Of a stretch of 64,000 nucleotides of DNA, positions 37,129-46,369 are shown piece by piece. How positions within the stretch are numbered: position 1 is the stretch's first letter; the number at the start of each line of letters is the position of its first letter. Origin of the DNA: Gordonibacter massiliensis (ex Traore et al. 2017) (GTDB taxonomy: Bacteria > Actinomycetota > Coriobacteriia > Coriobacteriales > Eggerthellaceae). Location: NCBI GenBank assembly GCA_900170005.1, contig LT827128.1, forward strand, positions 3,530,168 through 3,594,167, given 5' to 3'. Position numbers and translations under genes: made by a program. Below the pieces are notes generated by a model. It was not told the origin of the DNA. It made no database searches and was given only the letters and a program-made list of their open reading frames with translations.

Positions 37129-37293
37129 CATTATCCGAAGCGCGAACCGCCTGGCCGCGAGTCGTTTCCGGCGCGTCACGGCGCTTTCCGTATTGTTGTT
37201 TCGCCGTTGCCGGCCCGTGGGGGACGGGCCGCGCGTTCTCTTGCCGGGACGAGCATTGCGGCGTGAGGGCATTGCCCTGCCAGCTTGGGAAAG

Positions 37294-37327
37294 GGAAGGG
37301 CCCCGGCGAATGAACCGGAGCCCCTGT
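37294..37327 (-). terminator. Terminator after surface gene 2
   Basis: A GGGCCCCGG / CCGGAGCCC stem with two mismatches, followed on the minus strand by a pyrimidine run. Confidence 0.6.
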
Positions 37328-37375
37328 TCTCGTTGGCGCGAGCGCGCCGCTGTCACCGTCGTTTCAACGAGGGTG

Positions 37376-40201
37376 CTACTCGCGCATCTTCCTGCGCAGG
37401 GAGCGCACGCCCAGCGCGCCGGCGGCCGCCGCGACGCCCAAAAGGACGAACGGCACGGCCTCGTCGCCGGTCTTGGGCAGGAAGCCTATCTTCGACAGAG
37501 CTGCAGGCGCTCCCTTGGACGTGCCTGCGCTCGGTCCGCCGGCAGGGTTTTCACCCGAGCCGCCGCCCGTTTGCGGAATCCACTGCGCTACCAGGCGCGC
37601 GCCGCCTTCCGGCATGGCGAACGTGTCGCCGGAGCGGTATACCTTGCCGTCGTGATCGGCCTTCCAGCCGGCGAACACGTGCCCGGCCTTCGTGGGCTCG
37701 CCCGCCGCCACGGTCACGGCGTCGCCCTTAACGTAGGCGAGCGCATCCGCAGGCACGGTGCCGCCGTCGTGGCCGTTGCCGTCGTAGGTCACGGCGTACT
37801 CGGACGCCCAGACCGCGTACAGCGTCAGGGGTCCGTCCGGCATGTCGAAGGCGTCCATGGTGCCTTGGGTCGCGGAGCGGTCGGTGCTCCAACCCATGAA
37901 CCGGTAGCCGTCGCGGGTCCAGTCGTCGTGCACGGTGCCCACCGAAGCGATGTCGCTCGGCTGCACGGCGTCGCCTGCGGCGAAGTCGCCTCCGGGCGCG
38001 AACCACGCGTCTTCGGGCGTGTGGTTGCGCAGGTACGTGAGCGGATGGGCCTCTGCCTTCACGGTGAAGGGAACCGATATCATCTCAAGGTCGCCCATGG
38101 GATGCCATGCGTCCATGCCGGCGTCGTACACCCGCATGGCGAAGGCCGCCGTCAGAACGTAGCTGCCCGGGGTGACCATCACCATGCTGTCCGTGAAGGG
38201 GTGCTGGTTGGTGAAGGGCATGTGGTTCGAGAGAAGCGGCGTGATGGTCCACGACACGGGATCGTAGCGCGTTTCGCCGTTCACGTCGCCGGTGGCCTCT
38301 TGCCGGTCGCCCGTGGCCGTGAACCGAACCGCTTCGCTTACGGTTAGATCGTCGTCGTCGATCACGAGCGTGTTGTTGCCTTTGTCAGCCTGCTTCGCCC
38401 ATAGGGCAGTGAGGGTGATGCCCCCTTCGGGCATGGCGAAGCGGTCGCCGGGCTGGTACACATGGCCGTCTGCGGAGCTCTGCCATCCGGCGAAGGCGTA
38501 TCCGGACCCGGTTCTCGTGGGAGCTTCGGCGGGGATGTTCACCGGATCGCCCGCGAGGTACGCGCCGTTGTCGACGGGCACCGTGCCGGCATCGGCTCCG
38601 TTGCCGTCGTAGGTCACCGTGTACTCGGCTGCCCAGATGGCGTACAGGGACACGGGACCGTTCGGCATGGGGTAGTTGCCCATGACGCCCCCGTTGCCGG
38701 CGCGGTCGGTGTTCCAACCCACGAAGCGGTAGCCCGTGCGGGTGAAATCAGGGCCCAGCTCGGACACGTCGCTCAGGGGAACCAGCGTGCCGGCGGGGTA
38801 TTCGCCTCCCGGTGCGACGGTCGCGTCCTCGGGCGCGTGGTTGCGATAGTAGGACAGCGCGAAGGTGCGCTCCTTGACGGTGAGGTTCTCCGAGAGCGAC
38901 ACGCTGCGGCCCATGCGCTGCCAGCCGGTGCCCGCGACGTACTGCTCCAAGGCGAAGACGGCCTTTACGGTATAGTCGCCGGGCTGGTCGATGGCCACGC
39001 TCACCTTGTAGGGCGACGGGGTGGTGAAGTCGCCGTAGAGGTTCGTGGTGATGGTCCACAGCACGGGGGTGTAGCGCATCTCGCCGCTCACCGTGCCCGG
39101 CTCGTCCTGCCGGTCGCCCGTGGCCGTGAACGTGAACGGCTCGCCCTGGTACGGCTCATGGTTGTCCAGCACGAGCGTGTTCTTGCCGGAATCCGGCATC
39201 TCTCCCCAGAGGGCGACCAGGCTCACGCCGCCTCTCACCATGGGAACCTGCTCGCCGGGTTGATACACGACGTTCCTGTCCCGGTCCAGCCAGCCGCCGA
39301 AGGCGTAGCCGTCGGAGCGGGTCCAGTTGTCGCCCGGAACGCCCACCGAGGCGATGTCGCTGGCGGGCGCGAAGGAGTTTTCTTCGTAACTGCCGCCGGA
39401 CGCGGTGACCGTGTCGTCGGGTGTGTAGTTGCGCAGGTAGGTGAGCTCGTAGGTGTGCGCCTTGACGGTGAAATCGACCGAGACCGTCGCGGTGCTGTCC
39501 ATTGGTATCCAGCCAATGCTTGGAATGTATCGCTGCAAGGTGTAGGTGGCCGTGAGGGTGTAGTTGCCGGGTTGGTCGATGATCACGCTGTCTTTGTAGG
39601 GGGACGCGCTGGGGAAGAAGCCGGAAAGGTCCGACCTGATGGTCCACGACGTGGGAACGTAACGCGTGTCCCCGTTCACGGTGCCCGTGGCATCCTGGCG
39701 GTCGCCTGTGGCCGTGAACCCGAATCCCTCGTGCGCATACGGCTCGTAGTTATCCATCACGAGCGTGTTGTTGCCTGGATCGGCTTGCTGCGGAGGGAGC
39801 GCGTACGTTGTGGCGCTGACGGGGCTGGACTGAGGGCCCGAGCTGCCGCTGACAACGGCCGTGATAACGTAGTAGTAGGTCGTGTCCGGCTGTAACGCCG
39901 AGTCAACATAGTTCGTTCCCGTCGTCTGACTCGACTGTGTGTAAGGGCCGTTCTCCGATGTGCCGCGGTACACGTTGTAGCTGTCAGCGCCGGCGACAGG
40001 GCTCCAAGTCAGCATGATATCGCCGGGCGTGAGGGCGGAAGCCACGACGTTCGTGGGAGGGCCGGGAAGATCGGCATCTTGCGCGGACGAATCCGCGAAC
40101 GCGGCCAAGGGGAGCAGGGACAGCCCCAGCAGAAGCGCGAGCAGAATGGCGAGCGCTCGGCGTGCCGGGGGCGATGCGGATAGGGTGCGGATGGGGTGCA
40201 T
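37376..40201 (-). CDS. LPxTG surface protein 2 (three ATGxRQ modules)
   Basis: The 941-residue protein has a signal peptide, an FN3-like domain (about 45-135), then alternating modules: three copies of the ATGxRQ module (each from LVxD through RYxPxxWTI to FTVK, about 105 residues) interleaved with InlB-type repeats (GYAFGGW, GYRFVGW, GYAFAGW, GYRFMGW, HVFAGW). A Gly/Ser/Pro linker, LPKTGD, a hydrophobic helix and a basic tail end the protein. The last 110 residues are nearly identical to those of genes 3 and 4, also at DNA level, which suggests recent recombination. ATG 40201 follows AAGGAG. Confidence 0.88.
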   Translation of the reverse strand: MHPIRTLSASPPARRALAILLALLLGLSLLPLAAFADSSAQDADLPGPPTNVVASALTPGDIMLTWSPVAGADSYNVYRGTSENGPYTQSSQTTGTNYVDSALQPDTTYYYVITAVVSGSSGPQSSPVSATTYALPPQQADPGNNTLVMDNYEPYAHEGFGFTATGDRQDATGTVNGDTRYVPTSWTIRSDLSGFFPSASPYKDSVIIDQPGNYTLTATYTLQRYIPSIGWIPMDSTATVSVDFTVKAHTYELTYLRNYTPDDTVTASGGSYEENSFAPASDIASVGVPGDNWTRSDGYAFGGWLDRDRNVVYQPGEQVPMVRGGVSLVALWGEMPDSGKNTLVLDNHEPYQGEPFTFTATGDRQDEPGTVSGEMRYTPVLWTITTNLYGDFTTPSPYKVSVAIDQPGDYTVKAVFALEQYVAGTGWQRMGRSVSLSENLTVKERTFALSYYRNHAPEDATVAPGGEYPAGTLVPLSDVSELGPDFTRTGYRFVGWNTDRAGNGGVMGNYPMPNGPVSLYAIWAAEYTVTYDGNGADAGTVPVDNGAYLAGDPVNIPAEAPTRTGSGYAFAGWQSSADGHVYQPGDRFAMPEGGITLTALWAKQADKGNNTLVIDDDDLTVSEAVRFTATGDRQEATGDVNGETRYDPVSWTITPLLSNHMPFTNQHPFTDSMVMVTPGSYVLTAAFAMRVYDAGMDAWHPMGDLEMISVPFTVKAEAHPLTYLRNHTPEDAWFAPGGDFAAGDAVQPSDIASVGTVHDDWTRDGYRFMGWSTDRSATQGTMDAFDMPDGPLTLYAVWASEYAVTYDGNGHDGGTVPADALAYVKGDAVTVAAGEPTKAGHVFAGWKADHDGKVYRSGDTFAMPEGGARLVAQWIPQTGGGSGENPAGGPSAGTSKGAPAALSKIGFLPKTGDEAVPFVLLGVAAAAGALGVRSLRRKMRE

Positions 40202-40534
40202 GGGAATCTCCTTCATCCTTCGGGTGCGGGTAGCAATGTGACTTTCGCTACCCCATTATCCAGATCGTGTAGCCGATGTTCGCGAGGCGTTGCCGCTAGG
40301 GCGCGATCATTGCCGTACCGTTTCCCCGCCGTTGCCGTCGCGTTGAAAAAGAGGCGGTTTCGACCGAAGAATCAGATCGAAGCGAGCGAGCGCGGCGGCG
40401 GCCGAGGCCGAATCCGCGTGGTCGGGGAGCCATGAGGGGCTGCCCGTGCAACATAAAAGGGCCCCGGCGAACCGGAGCCCTTTCAATGTCACGGGTTGCC
40501 GCGCCGTATCGGGCGCGGTTGCCGCAGGCGAGCT
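40202..40534. other. Gap between surface genes 2 and 3
   Basis: 333 bases without a gene. It holds the gene 2 leader hairpin (GGGTAGC-N12-GCTACCC, 40228-40253), a block near 40310-40340 like those upstream of genes 3 and 4 (CCCCGCCGTTGCCG), and the gene 3 terminator at 40451. Confidence 0.65.
40451..40483 (-). terminator. Terminator after surface gene 3
   Basis: AAAGGGCCCCGG-CGAA-CCGGAGCCCTTT (one mismatch), then TTTTAT on the minus strand. Confidence 0.85.
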
Positions 40535-43500
40535 TTACTCAGCCTTCCTGCGCAGGGAGCGCACGCCCAGCGCGCCTGCGGCTGCCGCGACGCCCAGGAG
40601 GACGAACGGCACGGCCTCGTCGCCGGTCTTGGGCAGGAAGCCCGCCTTGGACAAGGCGGCCGGGGTTCCCGGCTTTGCGGGTTGGTTGCCGTTCGGCGCC
40701 GGAGCCGCCTGCGGGGTCCACTGGGCCACCAGGCGCGCGCCGCCTTCCGGCATGGCGAACGTGTCGCCGGCGCGGTACACCTTGCCGTCGTGGTCGGCCT
40801 TCCAGCCGGCGAACACGTGCCCGGCCTTCACGGGCTCGCCCGCCGCCACGGTCACGCCGTCGTCCTTCGCGTAGGCGAGCGCGTCGACGGGCACGGTGCC
40901 GCCGTCGTGGCCGTTGCCGTCGTAGACCACGGCGTAGGCGCCCGGAGCCCTCACGGTGAAGGGAGCCGAGAGCGACACGCACTGGCCCGTGGGATCCCAG
41001 GTGTCGCAGCAGATGTTGTAGAACTCCTCGACGTACACCGCCGTCAAGGTGTAGGTGCCGGGGGCGTTCGTCACGTAGCTGCCCGTGAAGGGATGCTGGT
41101 TGGCGAACGGCAGGAAGGGGAGGACCGATTCGATGGTCCACGACACGGGGATGAAGCGCGTCTCCCCGCCGGCGGAGCCCTGAACGTCTTGGCGATGGCC
41201 CGTGGCCGTGAACGTCATCGTGTCGCCCACGGTGAGGTCGTCGTCATCTATCACGAGCGTGTTCTGCCCCTGGTCGGCATGCTCGGCCCATAGGGCTTTG
41301 AGGTTCGCTCCGTCTTCCGTTATGTAAAACGAGGTGCCCGGCTGATGCACGCGACCGGTGAAGGTGTTCAGCCAGCCGCCGAACGTGTACCCGGTCTTCG
41401 TGGGCGTGTCGAGGGAAACGTCCACCAAATCGCCCACCACGTACTTGTTGTCGTCGACGGGCACGATGCCGCCGTCGGCACCGTCGCCGTCGTAGGTCAC
41501 CGGATACAAAAGGCCCCAGATGGCGTACAGGTCAAGCGGCTTGTCGGGCATGGGGTACCAGGTCGTGATGCCCCAGGCGTTCGTGGGGTCGTCGCTCCAT
41601 CCGAGGAACCGGTAATCGCTGCGCGTGTTCCAGTCCTCGTCGCCGGCGCCCACCGACGCGATGTCGCTCAGGGGAACGAGGGCGTTCGGCGCGAAGGCCC
41701 CGCCGTTCGCGGTAACGGGATCATCGGGGGCGAAATTGCGATGATAGGTGAGCGGGTTCGTCTGCTCCAGCACGATGAAGGGCTCCGAGAGGGTCGTGGT
41801 CTCGCCCGTCGAAACCCAATTGCCCAGGGAAACGTTGTATATCTGCTTGTCGAACATCACCGTCACCGACTGGACACCGAGGTTCAGCGCTACGGCGCTG
41901 CCCGTGAAGGGGTACCGGTCGGTGAAGGGAACGTCGGAAAACGGGTCGACGGACCAGGTGGCGGGCACGTAGCGCGTGTCGCCGTCGGCCATGCCCGCAG
42001 CGTCCTGGCGGTCGCCCGTGGCGGTGAACGAAACCGGTTCGCCCAAATACAGAACAAAGTTGTCCAGCACGAGCGTGTTCTTGCTTGCATCAGCTTCGTT
42101 CGCGCTGGATTGCCCGGACCATTGGGCCCCGAGCAAGACGTCGTTTTCCGGCATGGCGAACGTGTCGCCCGGCTGGTAGGTGGAGCCGTCGGAAAAGTTG
42201 AGCCAGCCGGTGAACGTGTGTCCGGGCCACACGGGGATGTTCGGCGACACGGCCACGAGGTCTCCCGCGAAATGGCTTTGGCTGTCCACGGGCACGGAGT
42301 CGGGGTTGGCGCCGTTGCCGAGGTAGAGCACTTGATGCGGGATCTCCCAGACGGCGGTGAGCTCGAGGGGCCGGTCGGGCATGAGGACCTCGGTGCCGGC
42401 GGACATCACCTGGCCGAACTCGTCTTGCCAGCCTACGAACTTGAGGTCGGGATGGGACCAGTCGGCGTGGTTAGTGCCAACCGACGTGATGTCGTCCAAG
42501 GTCACGTGGTCGCTTGCGGCGAAGTCTCCTCCGAGCTCGAAGAGGCTGCCGCCGCCAATGGGGTAATTGCAACGATAGAGAACGGGGTTGGTTTGCTGTA
42601 CTTCGCGCACGACGAAGTTGGTTGTGAGCGTCGCGTTCCCGCCTGTGTCCTTCCAGCTGTCAGACGCGCTGTCATAGGCCTGCTTGACGAAGAACGCCTT
42701 CAGCGTGTACGTGCCGGGATTTTGGATAACAACGCTTTCCGTGAAGGGGAACGTGTGCGAGAACGATACGTCGCGGTGGAGCGGCTCGATGGTCCACGAC
42801 ATGGGGAGATAGTGTGTTTCTCCGTTGGTGCCGCCCACCGCATCCTGTCGGTCGCCCGTAGCCGTGAACGACACCGCCTCGCCCGGGCGTAGGTAGTTCT
42901 TGTCCAGTTCCAGCGCGTTCTTCCCCGCGTCGGCGTTGTCGGCCCAGAGGGCGAAGAGCACAACGTCGCTCTCCGGCATGGTGAACGTGTCGCCCGGTTG
43001 AATCAGGCGTGCGGTTGCGGAGTTCAGCCAGCCGCTGAACGTGAGCTCGGGTCCGGGCCATGCGGGAACGGAAGACGACACGGTCACGGGGTCTCCCGGG
43101 AAGTATTTTTGGTCGTCTTCGGGCACGGTACCGTCGACGGCTCCGTTGCCCAAGTAGGTCACCTTGTTCGGGGCCTCCCAGACAGCTTGGAGCGCCGCCG
43201 CATCGTCGGGCATGGAGAACACGGTTCCGGCCTGGTATACCAGGCCATCGGCCGCGTTCCTCCAGCCCAGGAACCTCAGGTCGGATCGGGACCAGTCCAC
43301 GCCGCCGCCCACCGACGAGATGTCGGGGAGGGTCACGGGGTCATCTTGGAAAAAGGCTCCCCCAAGCTCGGAGAGCGTTTCGTCGCTGTCAGGGTAAACG
43401 CAGTAGTAGGTAAGCTCGTGCGCTACCTTGTCCGAAGGAGTTGTCGCCTCGAGGTAGTCGGACCAAACGCTGCGCGTCCCACCTATGCAGTAGTCGATAG

Positions 43501-43840
43501 CGTAGTAGTAAGTGGTATCTGCTTGCAACGGTTCATCGAGGTAGGAAAGGGTGTTGGAGGACACCTCATCGATCATGTCGTAGTCGCTTCTATCGGGATT
43601 GTAGCGGTATATCCCGTAAGATTCAGCGCCGGGCACGGCATCCCACGATAGAGAGACGGCGTACGGCGACATCGCCTGGGCCTCCACGTGCTCGGGCGGA
43701 TCGAGATACGCGCGCGACGCGGCATTTTGGTCGGCGAACGCGGTCAGAGGCAGCATCGAGAGCGCGAGCAACAGCGCAAGCAGGGCCGCCAGCGCGCGGC
43801 GCGCAGGGGGAGATGAGGGTAGGGTACGGGTTGTGTGCAT
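40535..43840 (-). CDS. LPxTG surface protein 3 (largest paralogue, three ATGxRQ modules)
   Basis: The 1101-residue protein has a signal peptide, an FN3-like domain (about 40-125, with VSLSWDAVPGAESYGIYR), three ATGxRQ modules alternating with at least seven InlB-type repeats, an Ala/Pro linker and LPKTGD with membrane helix and basic end. Its third module has the adjacent cysteine pair NICCDTW, shared with gene 4 but absent from genes 1 and 2. ATG 43840 follows AAGGAG. Repeated surface proteins of this kind often bind host glycans or proteins; no specific ligand can be read. Confidence 0.88.
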   Translation of the reverse strand: MHTTRTLPSSPPARRALAALLALLLALSMLPLTAFADQNAASRAYLDPPEHVEAQAMSPYAVSLSWDAVPGAESYGIYRYNPDRSDYDMIDEVSSNTLSYLDEPLQADTTYYYAIDYCIGGTRSVWSDYLEATTPSDKVAHELTYYCVYPDSDETLSELGGAFFQDDPVTLPDISSVGGGVDWSRSDLRFLGWRNAADGLVYQAGTVFSMPDDAAALQAVWEAPNKVTYLGNGAVDGTVPEDDQKYFPGDPVTVSSSVPAWPGPELTFSGWLNSATARLIQPGDTFTMPESDVVLFALWADNADAGKNALELDKNYLRPGEAVSFTATGDRQDAVGGTNGETHYLPMSWTIEPLHRDVSFSHTFPFTESVVIQNPGTYTLKAFFVKQAYDSASDSWKDTGGNATLTTNFVVREVQQTNPVLYRCNYPIGGGSLFELGGDFAASDHVTLDDITSVGTNHADWSHPDLKFVGWQDEFGQVMSAGTEVLMPDRPLELTAVWEIPHQVLYLGNGANPDSVPVDSQSHFAGDLVAVSPNIPVWPGHTFTGWLNFSDGSTYQPGDTFAMPENDVLLGAQWSGQSSANEADASKNTLVLDNFVLYLGEPVSFTATGDRQDAAGMADGDTRYVPATWSVDPFSDVPFTDRYPFTGSAVALNLGVQSVTVMFDKQIYNVSLGNWVSTGETTTLSEPFIVLEQTNPLTYHRNFAPDDPVTANGGAFAPNALVPLSDIASVGAGDEDWNTRSDYRFLGWSDDPTNAWGITTWYPMPDKPLDLYAIWGLLYPVTYDGDGADGGIVPVDDNKYVVGDLVDVSLDTPTKTGYTFGGWLNTFTGRVHQPGTSFYITEDGANLKALWAEHADQGQNTLVIDDDDLTVGDTMTFTATGHRQDVQGSAGGETRFIPVSWTIESVLPFLPFANQHPFTGSYVTNAPGTYTLTAVYVEEFYNICCDTWDPTGQCVSLSAPFTVRAPGAYAVVYDGNGHDGGTVPVDALAYAKDDGVTVAAGEPVKAGHVFAGWKADHDGKVYRAGDTFAMPEGGARLVAQWTPQAAPAPNGNQPAKPGTPAALSKAGFLPKTGDEAVPFVLLGVAAAAGALGVRSLRRKAE

Positions 43841-44165
43841 GGGAATCTCCTTCTTTGCGAGGATCGATAGGGCGTACAAAGTGGATTTGCTATCGATTCC
43901 GTTTCGTAAGTATTTATTAATTGTTTTTGTTGTGTCACGCAGATTGCCCGTTCGTTACCCCGGCGTTGTCGTATCGTTTAAAACGCACGGTCGGCCAAAA
44001 ACGAGGAACGAAAACCGAGAGCGCATGCTCAGCCTTTCCCATAAGGCTCCGCGTGGTCCCGTTCGCGCAAAGCAAAGGGCCGGAATCCATCCGGCCCTTT
44101 GCTTTGGGGCTGAAGCCCCTCGTTCGGCATCAACGCGGTTCAGCCGCGGCTTTTCTCAGATGGCG
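43841..44165. other. Gap between surface genes 3 and 4
   Basis: 325 bases without a gene. It holds the gene 3 leader hairpin (ATCGATAG-N19-CTATCGAT, 43863-43897), an AT-rich stretch likely to contain the promoter (about 43905-43935), the shared block CGTTACCCCGGCGTTGTCG at 43953, and the gene 4 terminator. Confidence 0.65.
44070..44105 (-). terminator. Terminator after surface gene 4
   Basis: A perfect 15 bp stem AAGCAAAGGGCCGGA with its inverse and a 5-base loop. On the minus strand it ends in GCTTTGCG. Confidence 0.75.
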
Positions 44166-46046
44166 TTACCCCTGGCTTCTCCTGCGCAGGGAGCGCACGC
44201 CCAGCGCGCCGGCCGCCGCGGCGACGCCCAGGAGGACGAACGGCACGGCCTCGTCGCCGGTCTTGGGCAGGAAACCCATCTTCGACAAAGCCGCCGGTGC
44301 GGCCTTGGAGCCGCCCCCGCTCGGCCCCGGTGCTGCCTTCGGAGTCCACTGGGCCACCAGGCGCGCGCTGCCTTCCGGCATGGCGAACGTGTCGCCGGCG
44401 CGGTACGTCTTGCCGTCGTGGTCGGCCCTCCAGCCGGCAAACGAGTAGCCGGTTCTCGTGGGCTCGTCGGATGCCACAGTCACCGTGTCGCCCTTCACGT
44501 AGGCGAGCTCGTCTACGGGCACGGTGCCACCGTCGTGGCCGTTGCCGTCGTATGCCACGGCGTATTCGGGAACCCATACGGCGTACATCGTCAGGGGCTC
44601 GTCGGGCATGACACCACCCATGGCGCCCTGCTCGGCAGTGCGGTCGGCGCTCCAGCCCATGAACCGGTAGCCGTCGCGGGACCAGTCGGCGCCGCTCACG
44701 CCCACCGAGCCGATGCTGCTGAAGGCCAGCGGGTCGTTCAGCCGGAACGTGCCGCCGGGTTGGACGGTCGCGTCATCGGGCGTGTAGTTGCGGTTGTAGA
44801 CGAGGTCGTGGAGCTGTCCCTTCACCGTGAAAGGCTTCGTGAGCGTGGTCGTGTTGCCTGTAGGCTCCCAGGTGTCGCAGCAGATATTGAAGAACTGCTC
44901 CTGGTAGACCGCCGTCACCGTGTAGCTGCCGGGCGTGCTCATGATGGCGCTGCTCCGGAAGGGGTAGGAGCTGTCGAAGGGAAAGGAGACTCCGTCGAAG
45001 ATCGGGGCGATGGTCCACGACACGGGGATGAAACGCGTTTCCCCGCCGGCAGAGCCCGTGGCGTCCTGGCGGTGGCCCGTGGCGGTGAACCGCACGGTGT
45101 CGCCCGCAGCGAGGTCGTCGTCGTCCAGTTCGAGCATGTTCTGGCCGGCGTCGGCGTGCTCGGCCCAGAGGGCTTCGAGGGTGGTGTCCTGCTCCGGCAT
45201 GAGGAACAGGCCGCCCGGTTGGCACACCCTTCCGCTAACGGGCTCCTTCCACCCGCCGAACGTGTACCCGGTTTTCGTGGGCGTTTCGCGGGGCACGGCC
45301 ACCTCTTCGTACGCGAGGTACTTGTCGTTGTCGACGGGCACGATGCCGCCATCGGCGCCTTTGCCGTCGTACGTCACCCGGTACAGGGAGCCCCATATGG
45401 CGTACAGCGACACCGCCTGGTTCGGCATGTCGTACTCGCCCATGAAAGCCGAGCTACTCAGGGGGTTGGTGTTCCAGCCTAGGAACCGGTAGTCCTCGCG
45501 GGTGTCGAAGTTGGCTTGCGAGGGTCCCACCGACGAGGCGTCGCTCAAGATAAATTTTTCTCCCTCGGCGAAATCGCCTCCGGGTGCGGAGACCGTGTCG
45601 CCGGAATCGAAGTTGCGATAGTAGGTCAGCGGGTGGGTCTGCACGGGCAGGGGGATCGTCGCGCTGGCGATGTTGGACGGGGGCCCTTCGATCTCGTCGT
45701 AGTACGAGGTGAGGTAGTAATAGTACGTCTCGCCCGGAATGGCGTTCGTGTCCATATAGGAGGTGCGCAACGGACGGGCTAACTCCTCCCAAGGGCCCTC
45801 TGCGGAACCGCTTCGGTATAGGATGTACTCGTTAAGGAGGGGTGCGGGACTCCACGTTAGTACGATGCCGTCGTCGGTCGGTGCCGCCACAACGTTGCTC
45901 GGCGGAACGGGCAGATCATCTGATCTCTCGGACGTCCCGGCGAACGCGGCCAAGGGGATCATCGAGAGCGCCAGCAGCAGCGCGAGCAGAACTGCGGTCA
46001 CGCGACGCGCTGGAGGCGATGCGGGCAAGGTGCGGATGGTGTGCAT
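44166..46046 (-). CDS. LPxTG surface protein 4 (first gene of the array)
   Basis: The 626-residue protein has a signal peptide, an FN3-like domain (about 40-130, with GIVLTWSPAPLLNEYILYR), InlB-type repeats (YRFLGW, GYTFGGW, GYRFMGW, GYSFAGW), one ATGxRQ module containing NICCDTW, and a C-terminal sorting signal LPKTGDEAVPF with helix and RRRS end. ATG 46046 follows AAGGAGAAAC. All four genes have their own terminators and leaders, so they are probably separate transcripts rather than one operon. Confidence 0.88.
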   Translation of the reverse strand: MHTIRTLPASPPARRVTAVLLALLLALSMIPLAAFAGTSERSDDLPVPPSNVVAAPTDDGIVLTWSPAPLLNEYILYRSGSAEGPWEELARPLRTSYMDTNAIPGETYYYYLTSYYDEIEGPPSNIASATIPLPVQTHPLTYYRNFDSGDTVSAPGGDFAEGEKFILSDASSVGPSQANFDTREDYRFLGWNTNPLSSSAFMGEYDMPNQAVSLYAIWGSLYRVTYDGKGADGGIVPVDNDKYLAYEEVAVPRETPTKTGYTFGGWKEPVSGRVCQPGGLFLMPEQDTTLEALWAEHADAGQNMLELDDDDLAAGDTVRFTATGHRQDATGSAGGETRFIPVSWTIAPIFDGVSFPFDSSYPFRSSAIMSTPGSYTVTAVYQEQFFNICCDTWEPTGNTTTLTKPFTVKGQLHDLVYNRNYTPDDATVQPGGTFRLNDPLAFSSIGSVGVSGADWSRDGYRFMGWSADRTAEQGAMGGVMPDEPLTMYAVWVPEYAVAYDGNGHDGGTVPVDELAYVKGDTVTVASDEPTRTGYSFAGWRADHDGKTYRAGDTFAMPEGSARLVAQWTPKAAPGPSGGGSKAAPAALSKMGFLPKTGDEAVPFVLLGVAAAAGALGVRSLRRRSQG

Positions 46047-46369
46047 GGGGGTTTCTCCTTCGCTTGTCGATGTGCGACAAAAAGACACGGCTTGGTTTCG
46101 CACCCAAACCGTGTCTCAAGTATTCATAAACTGTTTTGAACATGTCACGGAACTTCCGTATCGTTACCCCGGCGTTATCGGACCGTTGATAGGGAACCCT
46201 CGGTTCGCTAGCTGTCGATTTGAGGGACCGGCTGATAGAGAAACGGGGTTCGGGTCGACACCGATCCGGTGTAGAACGAGGAAAGCCCTGGATTTTCCAG
46301 GGCTTTCCGTGACAAGAAGATTTTCCGAACGCCACCTTGCCGATCTCGTGCCGTTAAATAACGCGCTTT
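46047..46369. other. Upstream region of surface gene 4
   Basis: 323 bases without a gene. Two overlapping hairpins can form near 46072-46115: GTGCGA with TCGCAC, and GACACGGCTTGG with CCAAACCGTGTC (one mismatch). Their arms interleave, so they exclude each other. The shared block CGTTACCCCGGCGTTATCG lies at about 46161, and the nitrilase terminator at 46280. Confidence 0.65.
46280..46308 (-). terminator. Terminator-like hairpin after the nitrilase gene
   Basis: GGAAAGCCCTGGA-TTT-TCCAGGGCTTTCC is a perfect 13 bp stem; the following T run on the minus strand is poor. Confidence 0.6.
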
